Source: Ignavibacteriaceae bacterium (lineage in GTDB: Bacteria > Bacteroidota > Ignavibacteria > Ignavibacteriales > Ignavibacteriaceae). From it: a DNA stretch of 5,939 nt. A model generated the notes under the pieces. The model saw nothing but the letters and a program-made list of their open reading frames with translations, did no database searches and was not told the DNA's origin. A program made the position numbers and the translations under genes. Positions 1 through 5,616 of the stretch are shown piece by piece. The stretch spans positions 1 to 5,939 of the forward strand of contig JANWIS010000038.1 of assembly GCA_025449775.1 (NCBI GenBank), read 5' to 3'. Position 1 is the first letter of the stretch. Each line of letters starts with the position of its first letter.

Positions 1-823
1 CATATTCTGCATCGATCAAAAATTTTGTGTTAACATCATCCTTTAAAATGATCGCAACCAGAAAAGTGGGCGGGAATAATCTCAGCTTCCATAAAAAATC
101 TCTCAACTGAATTTGTCTTTTTATTTTATTAATAATTTTATCATTTTTTGGTTTGTATTCTATTCCTAGCCCATCTCTGTAATAATCACTCAAATATTTA
201 ATCGCTATAAAAGGCAGGTTAAGTCCTAACGCTATTTTTACAAGCTCTCTTTTGGAAAGTGAATATTTATAATTGCCTGAAGGTTCATAAAGATCGTGTG
301 ATGGACCCTTTATTATTTTGAGAAGCCGGTTCGCAAATTTTTCAACTGTTGATGCGTTCACAAATCTGTCGTATGGTTCTATCAGCATAACACCCACTTT
401 ACTTACACGTAACATTTCATACAATCCAATATAAGGCTGAGGTAAATGATGGAATGTTTCTTTGCACAGAACAAAGTCGAAAGCAGAATCACTGAAAGAT
501 AAAGCTTCAACATTTTCTCTCGAATAATTTTCTATATACCCGATTTCTTTTCCCTTCTTTAAAAAATAATCATCAATATCCGATGCAACTACTTTATGAC
601 CTTTCGATTGCAGATATTGTGCATCGGTACCGTAATAAAAATCTCCGACAGTAAGCCAGCTTGATTCAGGATAATTTTGTAATAACGGATCGATGCATTT
701 ATAGAGTCTTTCGTATCTCCATCTATTAATTGTATTGTGGTCAAGCATCAGCTTGCATCTGTCTTCGGGATACTTCCGCAGATGCTCAATTTGATGTTCG
801 TAACTTTTATTTTTTGAATCCAT
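1..823 (-). CDS. Class I SAM-dependent methyltransferase (C-terminus cut by window edge)
   Basis: The frame opens at ATG 823 and stays open to position 1, giving 274 visible residues with the C-terminus missing. The start is supported by AAAGGA eight bases upstream. A Rossmann-type methyltransferase core is visible. Motif I is at residues 56-65 (WLTVGDFYYG), followed by TDAQYL. The acidic end of strand 2 is VVASDIDD at 78-85. A motif-II-like segment SFSDSAFDFVLCKETFHHLP lies at 109-128, and a post-motif helix and strand (EMLRVSKVGVMLIEP) at 136-150. The FDFVLCKETFHH and EMLRV signatures are typical of Methyltransf_11-type enzymes acting on small molecules or glycans. Motif I departs from GxGxG (GDFYYG). 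No substrate can be read from the sequence. It lies 30 bp downstream of a glycosyltransferase on the same strand, so a role in modifying a surface glycan or its precursor is inferred. The N-terminal 50 residues are polar and charged, with no signal peptide. Confidence 0.85.
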   Translation of the reverse strand, partial: MDSKNKSYEHQIEHLRKYPEDRCKLMLDHNTINRWRYERLYKCIDPLLQNYPESSWLTVGDFYYGTDAQYLQSKGHKVVASDIDDYFLKKGKEIGYIENYSRENVEALSFSDSAFDFVLCKETFHHLPQPYIGLYEMLRVSKVGVMLIEPYDRFVNASTVEKFANRLLKIIKGPSHDLYEPSGNYKYSLSKRELVKIALGLNLPFIAIKYLSDYYRDGLGIEYKPKNDKIINKIKRQIQLRDFLWKLRLFPPTFLVAIILKDDVNTKFLIDAEY

Positions 824-853
824 TTAATTAATCCTTTTCATAAATATTGCTTC

Positions 854-2113
854 TTAAAGCGAATCAAGAATTTTTCCTAAATCAGCAGCGATAATTTCTC
901 TCTCAAATTTACATGCAACTTCCATCTTCGTTTGAAAATTTTTGTATTGCTCAAAAAATTCATTACCACTTTCGCTATAACTAAACATCATCCCGGAATT
1001 TGTTTCTCTTAGAATATCTTTCACTTCTGAGTTATTGTTCCCAAATGCAATGATCGGCTTGCCTGTTCTTAAATATTCAAATAGCTTTCCCGGAACGTGT
1101 CGTGGTTCTGATGCACAGACAAGCAGGAATTGAGCATTACAAACTTCTTCAAGCATTTTTTTATAAGGAAGAAAACCGAGGTATTCAGTATAACTGGATA
1201 GTCCTGCTTTATTAATAGAATCTTTCACTGAAGGATCAATTGTTCCGATAAATTTAAGTTTTAGTTTTGTCCTGTTATCAATTTCTTTCTTTACCTGATT
1301 CCAGAAGTTAACCGGGTTTTGATATGAAAAAATATTACCTGCATGAATAATTGTTTTCTGATCATCGGGGTTCTGTTTCAAATTTAGATTTTCAAACTCT
1401 TCTTCACTATATCCCCAAAACAAAACATTCGATTTATTTTTTATAGATGGATATTTTTTCAGATAATCACTGCACATCGTCTTTGTTACAAACACAACTG
1501 CTTCCGAATTTTCAAGAACGGATTTTTCGAATCGTGAATCGACATTCTTTGTAATTACATTTCTTTTAAAATCTTTATAGTAAGCGATGTCAGTCCACGG
1601 ATCAATAAACACAGGCACAAATGGAAGCTTGTGTTTTGCCGCAATCTTTTTAGCAACAAGGTGTGTTGTGTGCGGCGGACCGACTGACACAATTGCATCT
1701 ACTTTTTCTTTATTAAGAAAATCAATTCCTTTTTTAACAGCAGGGAAGTACCAGCCAATTCGTGCATCAGGAACGAAAAGATTCATACGTATCCAAATTG
1801 ATAAGCGATGGGAAAGACTTTTATTTTTTTGTGATATAGTTTCAGAAGCAACGAGCTGATCATCTTTTTTCTTACCGGTGAATATTTTATAAATGTTAAA
1901 AGGCTCAAATGATTTTGCCCGAATGATTTCTACTTCTCTTGAAATTTCATTTGCAAATGTATCGTCCTTTTGAGAAAAAGTATCTTCATCAGCTGTAAGT
2001 ACAACAGGAGTCCAGCCGGACTTTGGAAGGTGTTTAATAATTTTTAACGGCCAATGCAAGGATGCTTTTCCTGATGGAGGCCAATAGTATGTTATAAAAA
2101 GGACTTTCTTCAT
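854..2113 (-). CDS. GT-B fold glycosyltransferase, GT4-like
   Basis: This 419-aa soluble protein fits the two-domain GT-B fold and would transfer a sugar from an activated nucleotide donor, probably at the cytoplasmic face during surface-polysaccharide assembly. The N-terminal domain starts with MKKVLFITYYWPPSG, a first beta strand and loop common in GT4-like enzymes. It continues with a strand and loop VSVGPPHTTHLVA (142-154) and VFIDPWTD (168-175). The C-terminal domain begins near 252 with KTIIHAGNIF, then LKFIGTID (286-293), and ends with the nucleotide-sugar binding segment SEPRHVPGKLFEYLRTGKPI (335-354). Glu336 and Glu346 there resemble the family's spaced-Glu motif. No transmembrane segment is seen. 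The start at 2113 has no strong SD (AT-rich upstream), but it is the only start that keeps the first strand intact. A methyltransferase gene follows 30 bp downstream, so the pair is probably co-transcribed. Donor and acceptor are unknown. Confidence 0.9.
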   Translation of the reverse strand: MKKVLFITYYWPPSGKASLHWPLKIIKHLPKSGWTPVVLTADEDTFSQKDDTFANEISREVEIIRAKSFEPFNIYKIFTGKKKDDQLVASETISQKNKSLSHRLSIWIRMNLFVPDARIGWYFPAVKKGIDFLNKEKVDAIVSVGPPHTTHLVAKKIAAKHKLPFVPVFIDPWTDIAYYKDFKRNVITKNVDSRFEKSVLENSEAVVFVTKTMCSDYLKKYPSIKNKSNVLFWGYSEEEFENLNLKQNPDDQKTIIHAGNIFSYQNPVNFWNQVKKEIDNRTKLKLKFIGTIDPSVKDSINKAGLSSYTEYLGFLPYKKMLEEVCNAQFLLVCASEPRHVPGKLFEYLRTGKPIIAFGNNNSEVKDILRETNSGMMFSYSESGNEFFEQYKNFQTKMEVACKFEREIIAADLGKILDSL

Positions 2114-2178
2114 TCAGAAAAAATAAGTTTATTACTGCACATCCATATAGTTGGAATCGATCAATTTATTCTAGTGCA

Positions 2179-2186
2179 CAAAAATA
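2179..2186 (-). promoter_or_regulatory. Candidate Bacteroidota-type -7 element for the glycosyltransferase
   Basis: On the minus strand this reads TATTTTTG, which fits the Bacteroidota housekeeping sigma -7 consensus TAnnTTTG. It lies 66 bases upstream of the glycosyltransferase start. No TTTG or TTG is seen at the usual -33 spacing, and the region is AT-rich, so a chance match is possible. Confidence 0.3.
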
Positions 2187-2266
2187 TTGAAAATAAACTA
2201 CGTTGGATATAGCTGTCTCGAATATTATGAATAAAAGTACAGGGGATAACAAGAGATGATTTTTAA

Positions 2267-2274
2267 TATATTTG
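2267..2274 (+). promoter_or_regulatory. Candidate Bacteroidota-type -7 element for the GroES-like gene
   Basis: TATATTTG matches TAnnTTTG exactly. It would place the transcription start near 2281, with a leader of about 30 nt before TTG 2313. No convincing -33 TTG is present 17-23 bases upstream, so this rests on a single short element in AT-rich DNA. Confidence 0.35.
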
Positions 2275-2312
2275 TTATGAAATAATTAATTGAATTCTAA
2301 TTGGATTTTATT

Positions 2313-2675
2313 TTGACAAACATAGATAGATTTATCGTCGTTGGTGACAGAGTACTTGTAAAGCCACAGGAGGAATCAAGCAGAACTTCCAGCGGATTGT
2401 ATCTACCTTCAGGTGTTGCAGAAAAGGAAAAAGTGCAAAGCGGTTATGTTATGAAGGTTGGTCCTGGTTATGCCACATCAGCCGAAATAGAAGATGAGCT
2501 TTGGAAGGAGAGTACAAACAAGGTTAAGTATATTCCATTGCAGGCTAAAGAAGGAGACCTTGCAATTTTTTTAAGGAAGGAAGCCGTTGAGATAGAATTT
2601 GATAAAGAAAAATTTTTAATTATACCTCAATCTGCCATTCTTCTGCTAATACGTAATGAGGATTTTTCAGCTTAA
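2313..2675 (+). CDS. GroES-like co-chaperonin, stand-alone with enlarged roof loop
   Basis: This is a GroES-fold (Cpn10) protein of 120 aa from TTG 2313. No ATG is available at the N-terminus. An in-frame TTG at 2301 would add four residues (124 aa). I prefer 2313 because it gives MTNIDRFIVVGDRVLVKP, lying closer to the family start, with GGA seven bases upstream; neither start has a strong SD. Family features are GDRVLVKP (11-18), a mobile-loop region with SSGLYLP (26-32) and KEKVQSGYVMKVGPG (38-52), then GDLAIF (81-86) and the closing IIPQSAILLLI (103-113). The family is usually about 95 residues. The extra length sits mainly at about 53-74, where the dome or roof hairpin lies, plus a short tail after the last strand. 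It would be expected to cap a chaperonin ring in the cytoplasm. No groEL follows within the window: the next gene downstream is convergent. It may therefore be a second, specialised GroES. Confidence 0.85.
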   Translation: MTNIDRFIVVGDRVLVKPQEESSRTSSGLYLPSGVAEKEKVQSGYVMKVGPGYATSAEIEDELWKESTNKVKYIPLQAKEGDLAIFLRKEAVEIEFDKEKFLIIPQSAILLLIRNEDFSA

Positions 2676-2696
2676 ATAGAAATTAGTTGACCTGCA

Positions 2697-2738
2697 AGAT
2701 TTAATTTAAACCATATCAGGTGATATAGTCTTAAATCT
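2697..2738. repeat. Nested inverted repeat between convergent genes
   Basis: The outer 8-bp arms, AGATTTAA (2697-2704) and TTAAATCT (2731-2738), are perfect complements. Between them lies a second dyad, ATATCA-GG-TGATAT (2713-2726). The structure sits between the stop of the GroES-like gene (2675) and the stop of the convergent 49-aa gene (2770). A bidirectional transcription end is the natural reading. However, neither strand shows a T-run after the stem and the arms are AT-rich, so it is not a canonical intrinsic terminator. Confidence 0.45.
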
Positions 2739-2769
2739 CACAAGTTTAGAAGTAGTCAATTAATTCTTA

Positions 2770-2919
2770 TCACAGAACTATCATTAATATAGCCAGCAAA
2801 ATAGAGATCGTAACTACAATCCTGGTTAAGCTTTTGAATCCTTTTTCTTTTGTTGATATGGTGCCTGAAAAGTCTGAGAAATTTGCAGCAGCACCTTTGT
2901 TAGGTTTTATATGCATCAT
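2770..2919 (-). CDS. 49-aa single-pass membrane protein of unknown function
   Basis: A short frame runs from ATG 2919 to TGA at 2772-2770. A second in-frame ATG follows at 2916, and GGGGA lies just upstream (2928-2924), with spacing that suits the second ATG better. The first 33 residues are polar and basic, with several Lys and a small-residue stretch GAAANFSDFSG. They are followed by KSLTR and an unbroken hydrophobic run IVVTISILLAILMIVL to the last residue, so the helix ends at the C-terminus. By the positive-inside rule the N-terminus should be cytoplasmic. It lies 55 bp downstream of the DUF4900-like pseudopilin gene on the same strand and is probably the last gene of that operon. I recognise no family. 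The SD, the clear charge/hydrophobic organisation and the position argue for a real gene, but the shortness leaves doubt. Confidence 0.55.
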   Translation of the reverse strand: MMHIKPNKGAAANFSDFSGTISTKEKGFKSLTRIVVTISILLAILMIVL

Positions 2920-2974
2920 ATGTTCCCCATCAATATATATAGATTTATAAGATTATTTAATAAACTCATTTATA

Positions 2975-4195
2975 TTATTCGTACCATGAAACTATTTCGA
3001 ATCCACCAGTACCCGGGAAGAACGGTGGAGATGCTACTAAAAATCGTTCATCATATTTATATCTTTTAGCAAAACCATTTTTAATTTTACCATCACTTCC
3101 GAATGTTCCAACAGCCGCTCTGGTATATTGAATTATTCCACCCAATAGATTTATGTTTCCACTTATAGGCCTTGTGGAATAATTTTGAGCACCGAAGCCG
3201 CCTTTCTCACAATAGATTGAAGCATGAATATTAATGTCTGAATTATTAGCAGTGTTCTGTGTTATAACTACACTGTTTTCAGCACAAATACCCAGCATAT
3301 CAATTGAGTTTGGATATATTCTCGGATCCTGATTGTATACGATATCATTATCCAACCAAATAGTGCCTTTTCCTATAGTACCACTGCTTGAGCAACCAAT
3401 GGTGTATTGACCTTTGATAGTTCCCTTTAATCTTACTACACAGTTTTTTGCAAATATTAATCCGTTTGATGCTGCTGTAGGTAAATAAACCGGAGTGTAA
3501 AGTGCATTATGAGCATATTTATATTTTAAAGTATCCTGGCTGAAAGTCATATAAACAGTGTCGTGTCCGGTAAAACTTAATGTTGCATTAGATTCCATAT
3601 CATCAACTGCAGTTGTTGGTAGTGGTAAATTTACTCCCTGGTCATACCCGCCAAAAAATCTTGGTTTGTCTGCGGCTTCACTTGTATAATAAATCATGTT
3701 CCTTTTGGTAGTGGCTTTACCAAAGTAAACGGGATGCGATTTGACTCTCATATAATCCTGCGTATGAAATGGTCCCCATACAGTATCGCTTCCGATCCAC
3801 CATATAGTTCCACCTTCACTGACTGAGTAATATGCAAATTTAGAAAACTTGCTTGGTGCAAGTTTAACCTGAACTGTGCTTGTATGACCCTGAAAATTTC
3901 CCGTAGAAGTAATCTGCCGGATATTTTTAAATGGATCTAATATCTGAACACTGATATCCATATTTCCATCCTGGAATGGAAGATCGGAATATCCATCATC
4001 CCATGTTGGATCCATAAAAATCTGGTTTGCTGCAATATTGGCTCCGCTTACTGCTATGTCATGAGCAACAGTTTCCATATGGTAATTGACAAAATTATCC
4101 ACAGCACGGTTTGAAACATCACCGAAGTTTTTAGAAACTACGAGAAAGAGTAAACTGAAACCAACTATTAATAGTAATGTAGCTTTTCCGCTCAT
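2975..4195 (-). CDS. Membrane-anchored pseudopilin-like protein with DUF4900-type beta-rich domain
   Basis: This 406-aa protein starts MSGKATLLLIVGFSLLFLVVS, a three-residue leader ending in Gly and then a hydrophobic helix (5-21). Residues 22-60 look like the helical continuation of a pilin stalk. A beta-rich passenger follows. The segment WGPFHTQDYMRV at 140-151 and the C-terminal part (FAKRYKYDERF at 375-385, then PPFFPGTGGFEIVSW at 390-404) resemble DUF4900 proteins as I remember them. Residues 244-366 carry short strands with repeated Gly/Asn/Ile turns (NGLIFAKNCVVRLKG, GKGTIWLDNDIV, INIHASIYC, GNINLLGGIIQ), suggestive of a right-handed beta-helix. Four Cys lie within it (252, 268, 304, 329). 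The SD AAAGGA lies eight bases upstream and overlaps the stop region of the 199-aa gene 12 bp away. By size, order and the lack of Glu+5 it resembles GspK or PilX, the large tip subunit. A surface adhesin or tip role is inferred. Confidence 0.75.
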   Translation of the reverse strand: MSGKATLLLIVGFSLLFLVVSKNFGDVSNRAVDNFVNYHMETVAHDIAVSGANIAANQIFMDPTWDDGYSDLPFQDGNMDISVQILDPFKNIRQITSTGNFQGHTSTVQVKLAPSKFSKFAYYSVSEGGTIWWIGSDTVWGPFHTQDYMRVKSHPVYFGKATTKRNMIYYTSEAADKPRFFGGYDQGVNLPLPTTAVDDMESNATLSFTGHDTVYMTFSQDTLKYKYAHNALYTPVYLPTAASNGLIFAKNCVVRLKGTIKGQYTIGCSSSGTIGKGTIWLDNDIVYNQDPRIYPNSIDMLGICAENSVVITQNTANNSDINIHASIYCEKGGFGAQNYSTRPISGNINLLGGIIQYTRAAVGTFGSDGKIKNGFAKRYKYDERFLVASPPFFPGTGGFEIVSWYE

Positions 4196-4207
4196 ATTAT
4201 TATTCCT

Positions 4208-4807
4208 TTATCTGTTTCTTAAATTTCTTGCTACTAATCTTATCTGTCGCCAAAATGCACTGCTGTATTTTTGATCATATGCAGCAACACTTTCTACTGA
4301 AACATTTATTTCAACACTTGTTATTAAACCGGGTGTTGTAATAGGTGGAGGAATTGTATCACCTAAAGCATCAAAGTAAACCAGCCGGAATTGAGTAACT
4401 CCCATATTAGAGGACAGAGCTGGCTCATTATTAACAACACGGTAAAGTAGTCTGTCACGTGGATTCGGAGTTGATGCAAGCTGTGATGTTGGACCAAGAT
4501 AGTACCTGACAGAATCCATATCAGTATCTCCATCGATATCAGTTAAATATCTGATAGTTGATGAATCAGCATAGACTACAGCTTTAGAAGGATCAGGAAA
4601 TTTATTCCAATCTGCACAGTAACCAATTTTTCTAAAATCTTCTTCAAGAATTTGTGATACAGTTGCCAGATTTTGCTGCAGAGAAAGTTCGCCGCTGTTG
4701 TTGTAAGTTTTTTCTGTAGCTGCATCATTAAGTCTCCAGGTTATCATCATCAATATTCCACCGATGATCATTGACCCGAGTATATCCATTAGTGTTGTAA
4801 ATCCCAT
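4208..4807 (-). CDS. PilW/GspJ-like minor pseudopilin
   Basis: This 199-aa protein has a two-residue leader MG and a hydrophobic helix FTTLMDILGSMIIGGILMMITW (3-24). A long polar helix follows (about 25-62, ending ILEEDFRKIGYC), then a beta-rich globular domain with IDGDTDMDSVRYYLG (91-105), GVTQFRLVYFDALGD (136-150) and the closing FWRQIRLVARNLRNR (185-199). This layout is that of PulJ/PilW-type minor pseudopilins, which sit at the tip of a type II secretion pseudopilus or type IV pilus. Cleavage after Gly2 would put Phe at +1 as in classical pilins, but +5 is Met and the only acidic residue nearby is Asp at +6. The SD AGGAGG is strong and includes the TAG stop of the upstream gene (8-bp gap), which suggests translational coupling. 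The next gene begins 12 bp downstream. Confidence 0.75.
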   Translation of the reverse strand: MGFTTLMDILGSMIIGGILMMITWRLNDAATEKTYNNSGELSLQQNLATVSQILEEDFRKIGYCADWNKFPDPSKAVVYADSSTIRYLTDIDGDTDMDSVRYYLGPTSQLASTPNPRDRLLYRVVNNEPALSSNMGVTQFRLVYFDALGDTIPPPITTPGLITSVEINVSVESVAAYDQKYSSAFWRQIRLVARNLRNR

Positions 4808-4815
4808 TGTTCCTC

Positions 4816-5310
4816 CTACCTAAAATGCCAGTAACTGTAAATTGTTGAAAGCCTGATAGTATCAGTAGTTGATGGACTGCTAACTGAAACTATCATCTTT
4901 TTGTGCCACGAAGTTGTAGTTAATTTTCCATCCGGATTGTTTGGACTTATATATACTACTTCACAAAATATATTGAATTCAGCTGAAGGTAAGTTGGTTA
5001 TTTCTTCAGAATAACCATCGTAGTCATCAAAGTCATTATAAGTATCAGGAGTTTCACTTACGTTAGGACCTAATCCGGCTGCACTAGTTAACTCACCGAG
5101 CGATGAAACCGCGTCATCGTATGTATTAGCATCAAAAGCTTTTTTACTTGCCTTTTCTATAAGCGATGTTGCCAAAGATGTTGCAAGGATTCCGAACTTA
5201 GAATCTTGCATTACAGTCTCTGTTGATATAATGCTGTTATTCACTCTAAGAACAGTTAGAGCAAGTATAAGCAAAGCGCCTAAACTTAAAAGTGATTGAC
5301 CTGAGTTCAT
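4816..5310 (-). CDS. Minor pseudopilin-like protein (GspI/PilV-like position)
   Basis: This 164-aa protein is the first gene of the operon. It starts MNSGQSLLSLGALLILALTV: a four-residue leader ending in Gly, then a hydrophobic helix (6-21). A polar helix follows to about residue 60, containing DSKFGILATSLATSLIEKAS (36-55), and then a small beta domain with an acidic segment DTYNDFDDYDGYSEE (89-103) and two strands near EFNIFCEVVYIS (111-122) and KKMIVSVSS (137-145). The acidic loop recalls the calcium-binding loops of GspG-type pseudopilins, but I cannot assign ligands. Mature +5 would be Ser, not Glu. The SD AAAGGA lies nine bases before ATG 5310. A predicted sigma-54 promoter ends about 35 nt upstream. 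Family membership is judged from architecture and neighbours; sequence identity to GspI or PilV is not obvious. Confidence 0.7.
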   Translation of the reverse strand: MNSGQSLLSLGALLILALTVLRVNNSIISTETVMQDSKFGILATSLATSLIEKASKKAFDANTYDDAVSSLGELTSAAGLGPNVSETPDTYNDFDDYDGYSEEITNLPSAEFNIFCEVVYISPNNPDGKLTTTSWHKKMIVSVSSPSTTDTIRLSTIYSYWHFR

Positions 5311-5355
5311 ATTTCATCATCCTTTATTTGGGATATTATAAACTGCATGTGCAAT

Positions 5356-5371
5356 AGCAACTTCTGTGCAA
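5356..5371 (-). promoter_or_regulatory. Predicted sigma-54 (-24/-12) promoter of the pseudopilin operon
   Basis: The minus strand reads TTGCACAGAAGTTGCT, compared with the consensus TGGCAC(G/A)-N4-TTGC(A/T). The -12 half TTGCT is perfect and spacing is exact. The -24 half has TTGCAC in place of TGGCAC, so one of the two usually conserved G residues (at -25) is lost. The implied start is near 5345, giving a leader of about 35 nt that ends with the SD and ATG 5310. The gene immediately upstream encodes a sigma-54 activator, which supports the assignment. Confidence 0.6.
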
Positions 5372-5446
5372 GAAGGATGGTATTTGTGTTTAGCCATATA
5401 TTGCTTCAAATTAAACATTGTTGAAAGTGCAGTTTAGATTTTTTAC

Positions 5447-5470
5447 GTCGCTGTTGTCGGTGACGACAAC
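5447..5470. promoter_or_regulatory. Candidate enhancer (activator-binding) site
   Basis: A perfect 7-bp inverted repeat GTTGTCG-GTGA-CGACAAC spans 5453-5470. A further GTCG at 5447 makes overlapping 9-base phases (GTCGCTGTT, GTCGGTGAC, then GAC). The dyad centre is about 117 bases upstream of the predicted sigma-54 start, within the usual range for NtrC-family enhancers. No T-run follows on either strand, so a terminator is less likely. Confidence 0.5.
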
Positions 5471-5616
5471 TTAAGTTTTATACGAAATCTATTAGGTTTC
5501 TTTTCGATTTCTAGATTATTTTTTAGAAATATCTGTGAATAAGCAGAATAAATGCTTGCCAATAAATTCGTTTACGAGTAAGTGATTAAAATCAGGTGGG
5601 GCTTGATAAGGTAAAA

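Larger units (their letters stand above)
5311..5616. other. 306-bp control region without a convincing gene
   Basis: This gap separates the activator stop codon from the first pseudopilin gene; both genes are on the minus strand. It holds a sigma-54-like promoter (5356-5371) and a GC-richer dyad cluster (5447-5470) in otherwise AT-rich DNA. There is also an AT-rich 7-bp inverted repeat, ATTTCTA/TAGAAAT (5507-5513 and 5524-5530, 10-base loop). TGCAC occurs three times on the minus strand (5349-5353, 5366-5370, 5427-5431). No T-tailed hairpin was found after the activator gene. A 26-codon minus frame at 5317-5397 has no SD and is not called. Confidence 0.6.

Noticed and set aside
1587..1859. 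90-codon plus-strand open frame
   Set aside because: It lies wholly inside the glycosyltransferase gene on the other strand; its Cys/Arg-rich product has no recognisable domain.
4086..4274. 62-codon plus-strand open frame with a hydrophobic stretch
   Set aside because: It is antisense to the N-terminal hydrophobic part of the DUF4900-like gene and the end of the 199-aa gene; no SD or domain.
5335..5340. TATAAT on the minus strand as a sigma-70-type -10 box
   Set aside because: No -35 element lies at 16-18 bases spacing; the nearest TTG boxes are 14 or 25 bases away.
5317..5397. 26-codon minus-strand frame just before the pseudopilin operon (possible leader peptide)
   Set aside because: It has no SD and starts upstream of the predicted sigma-54 start site, so the operon transcript would not contain its start codon.
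5507..5530. ATTTCTA/TAGAAAT inverted repeat as terminator of the activator gene
   Set aside because: The arms are AT-rich with a 10-base loop and no T-run after them on the minus strand; it could be chance in AT-rich DNA.
5546..5563. TTGGCAAG on the minus strand as an alternative sigma-54 -24 element
   Set aside because: There is no GC ten bases after the GG; the next GC downstream is at the wrong spacing for a -12 element.
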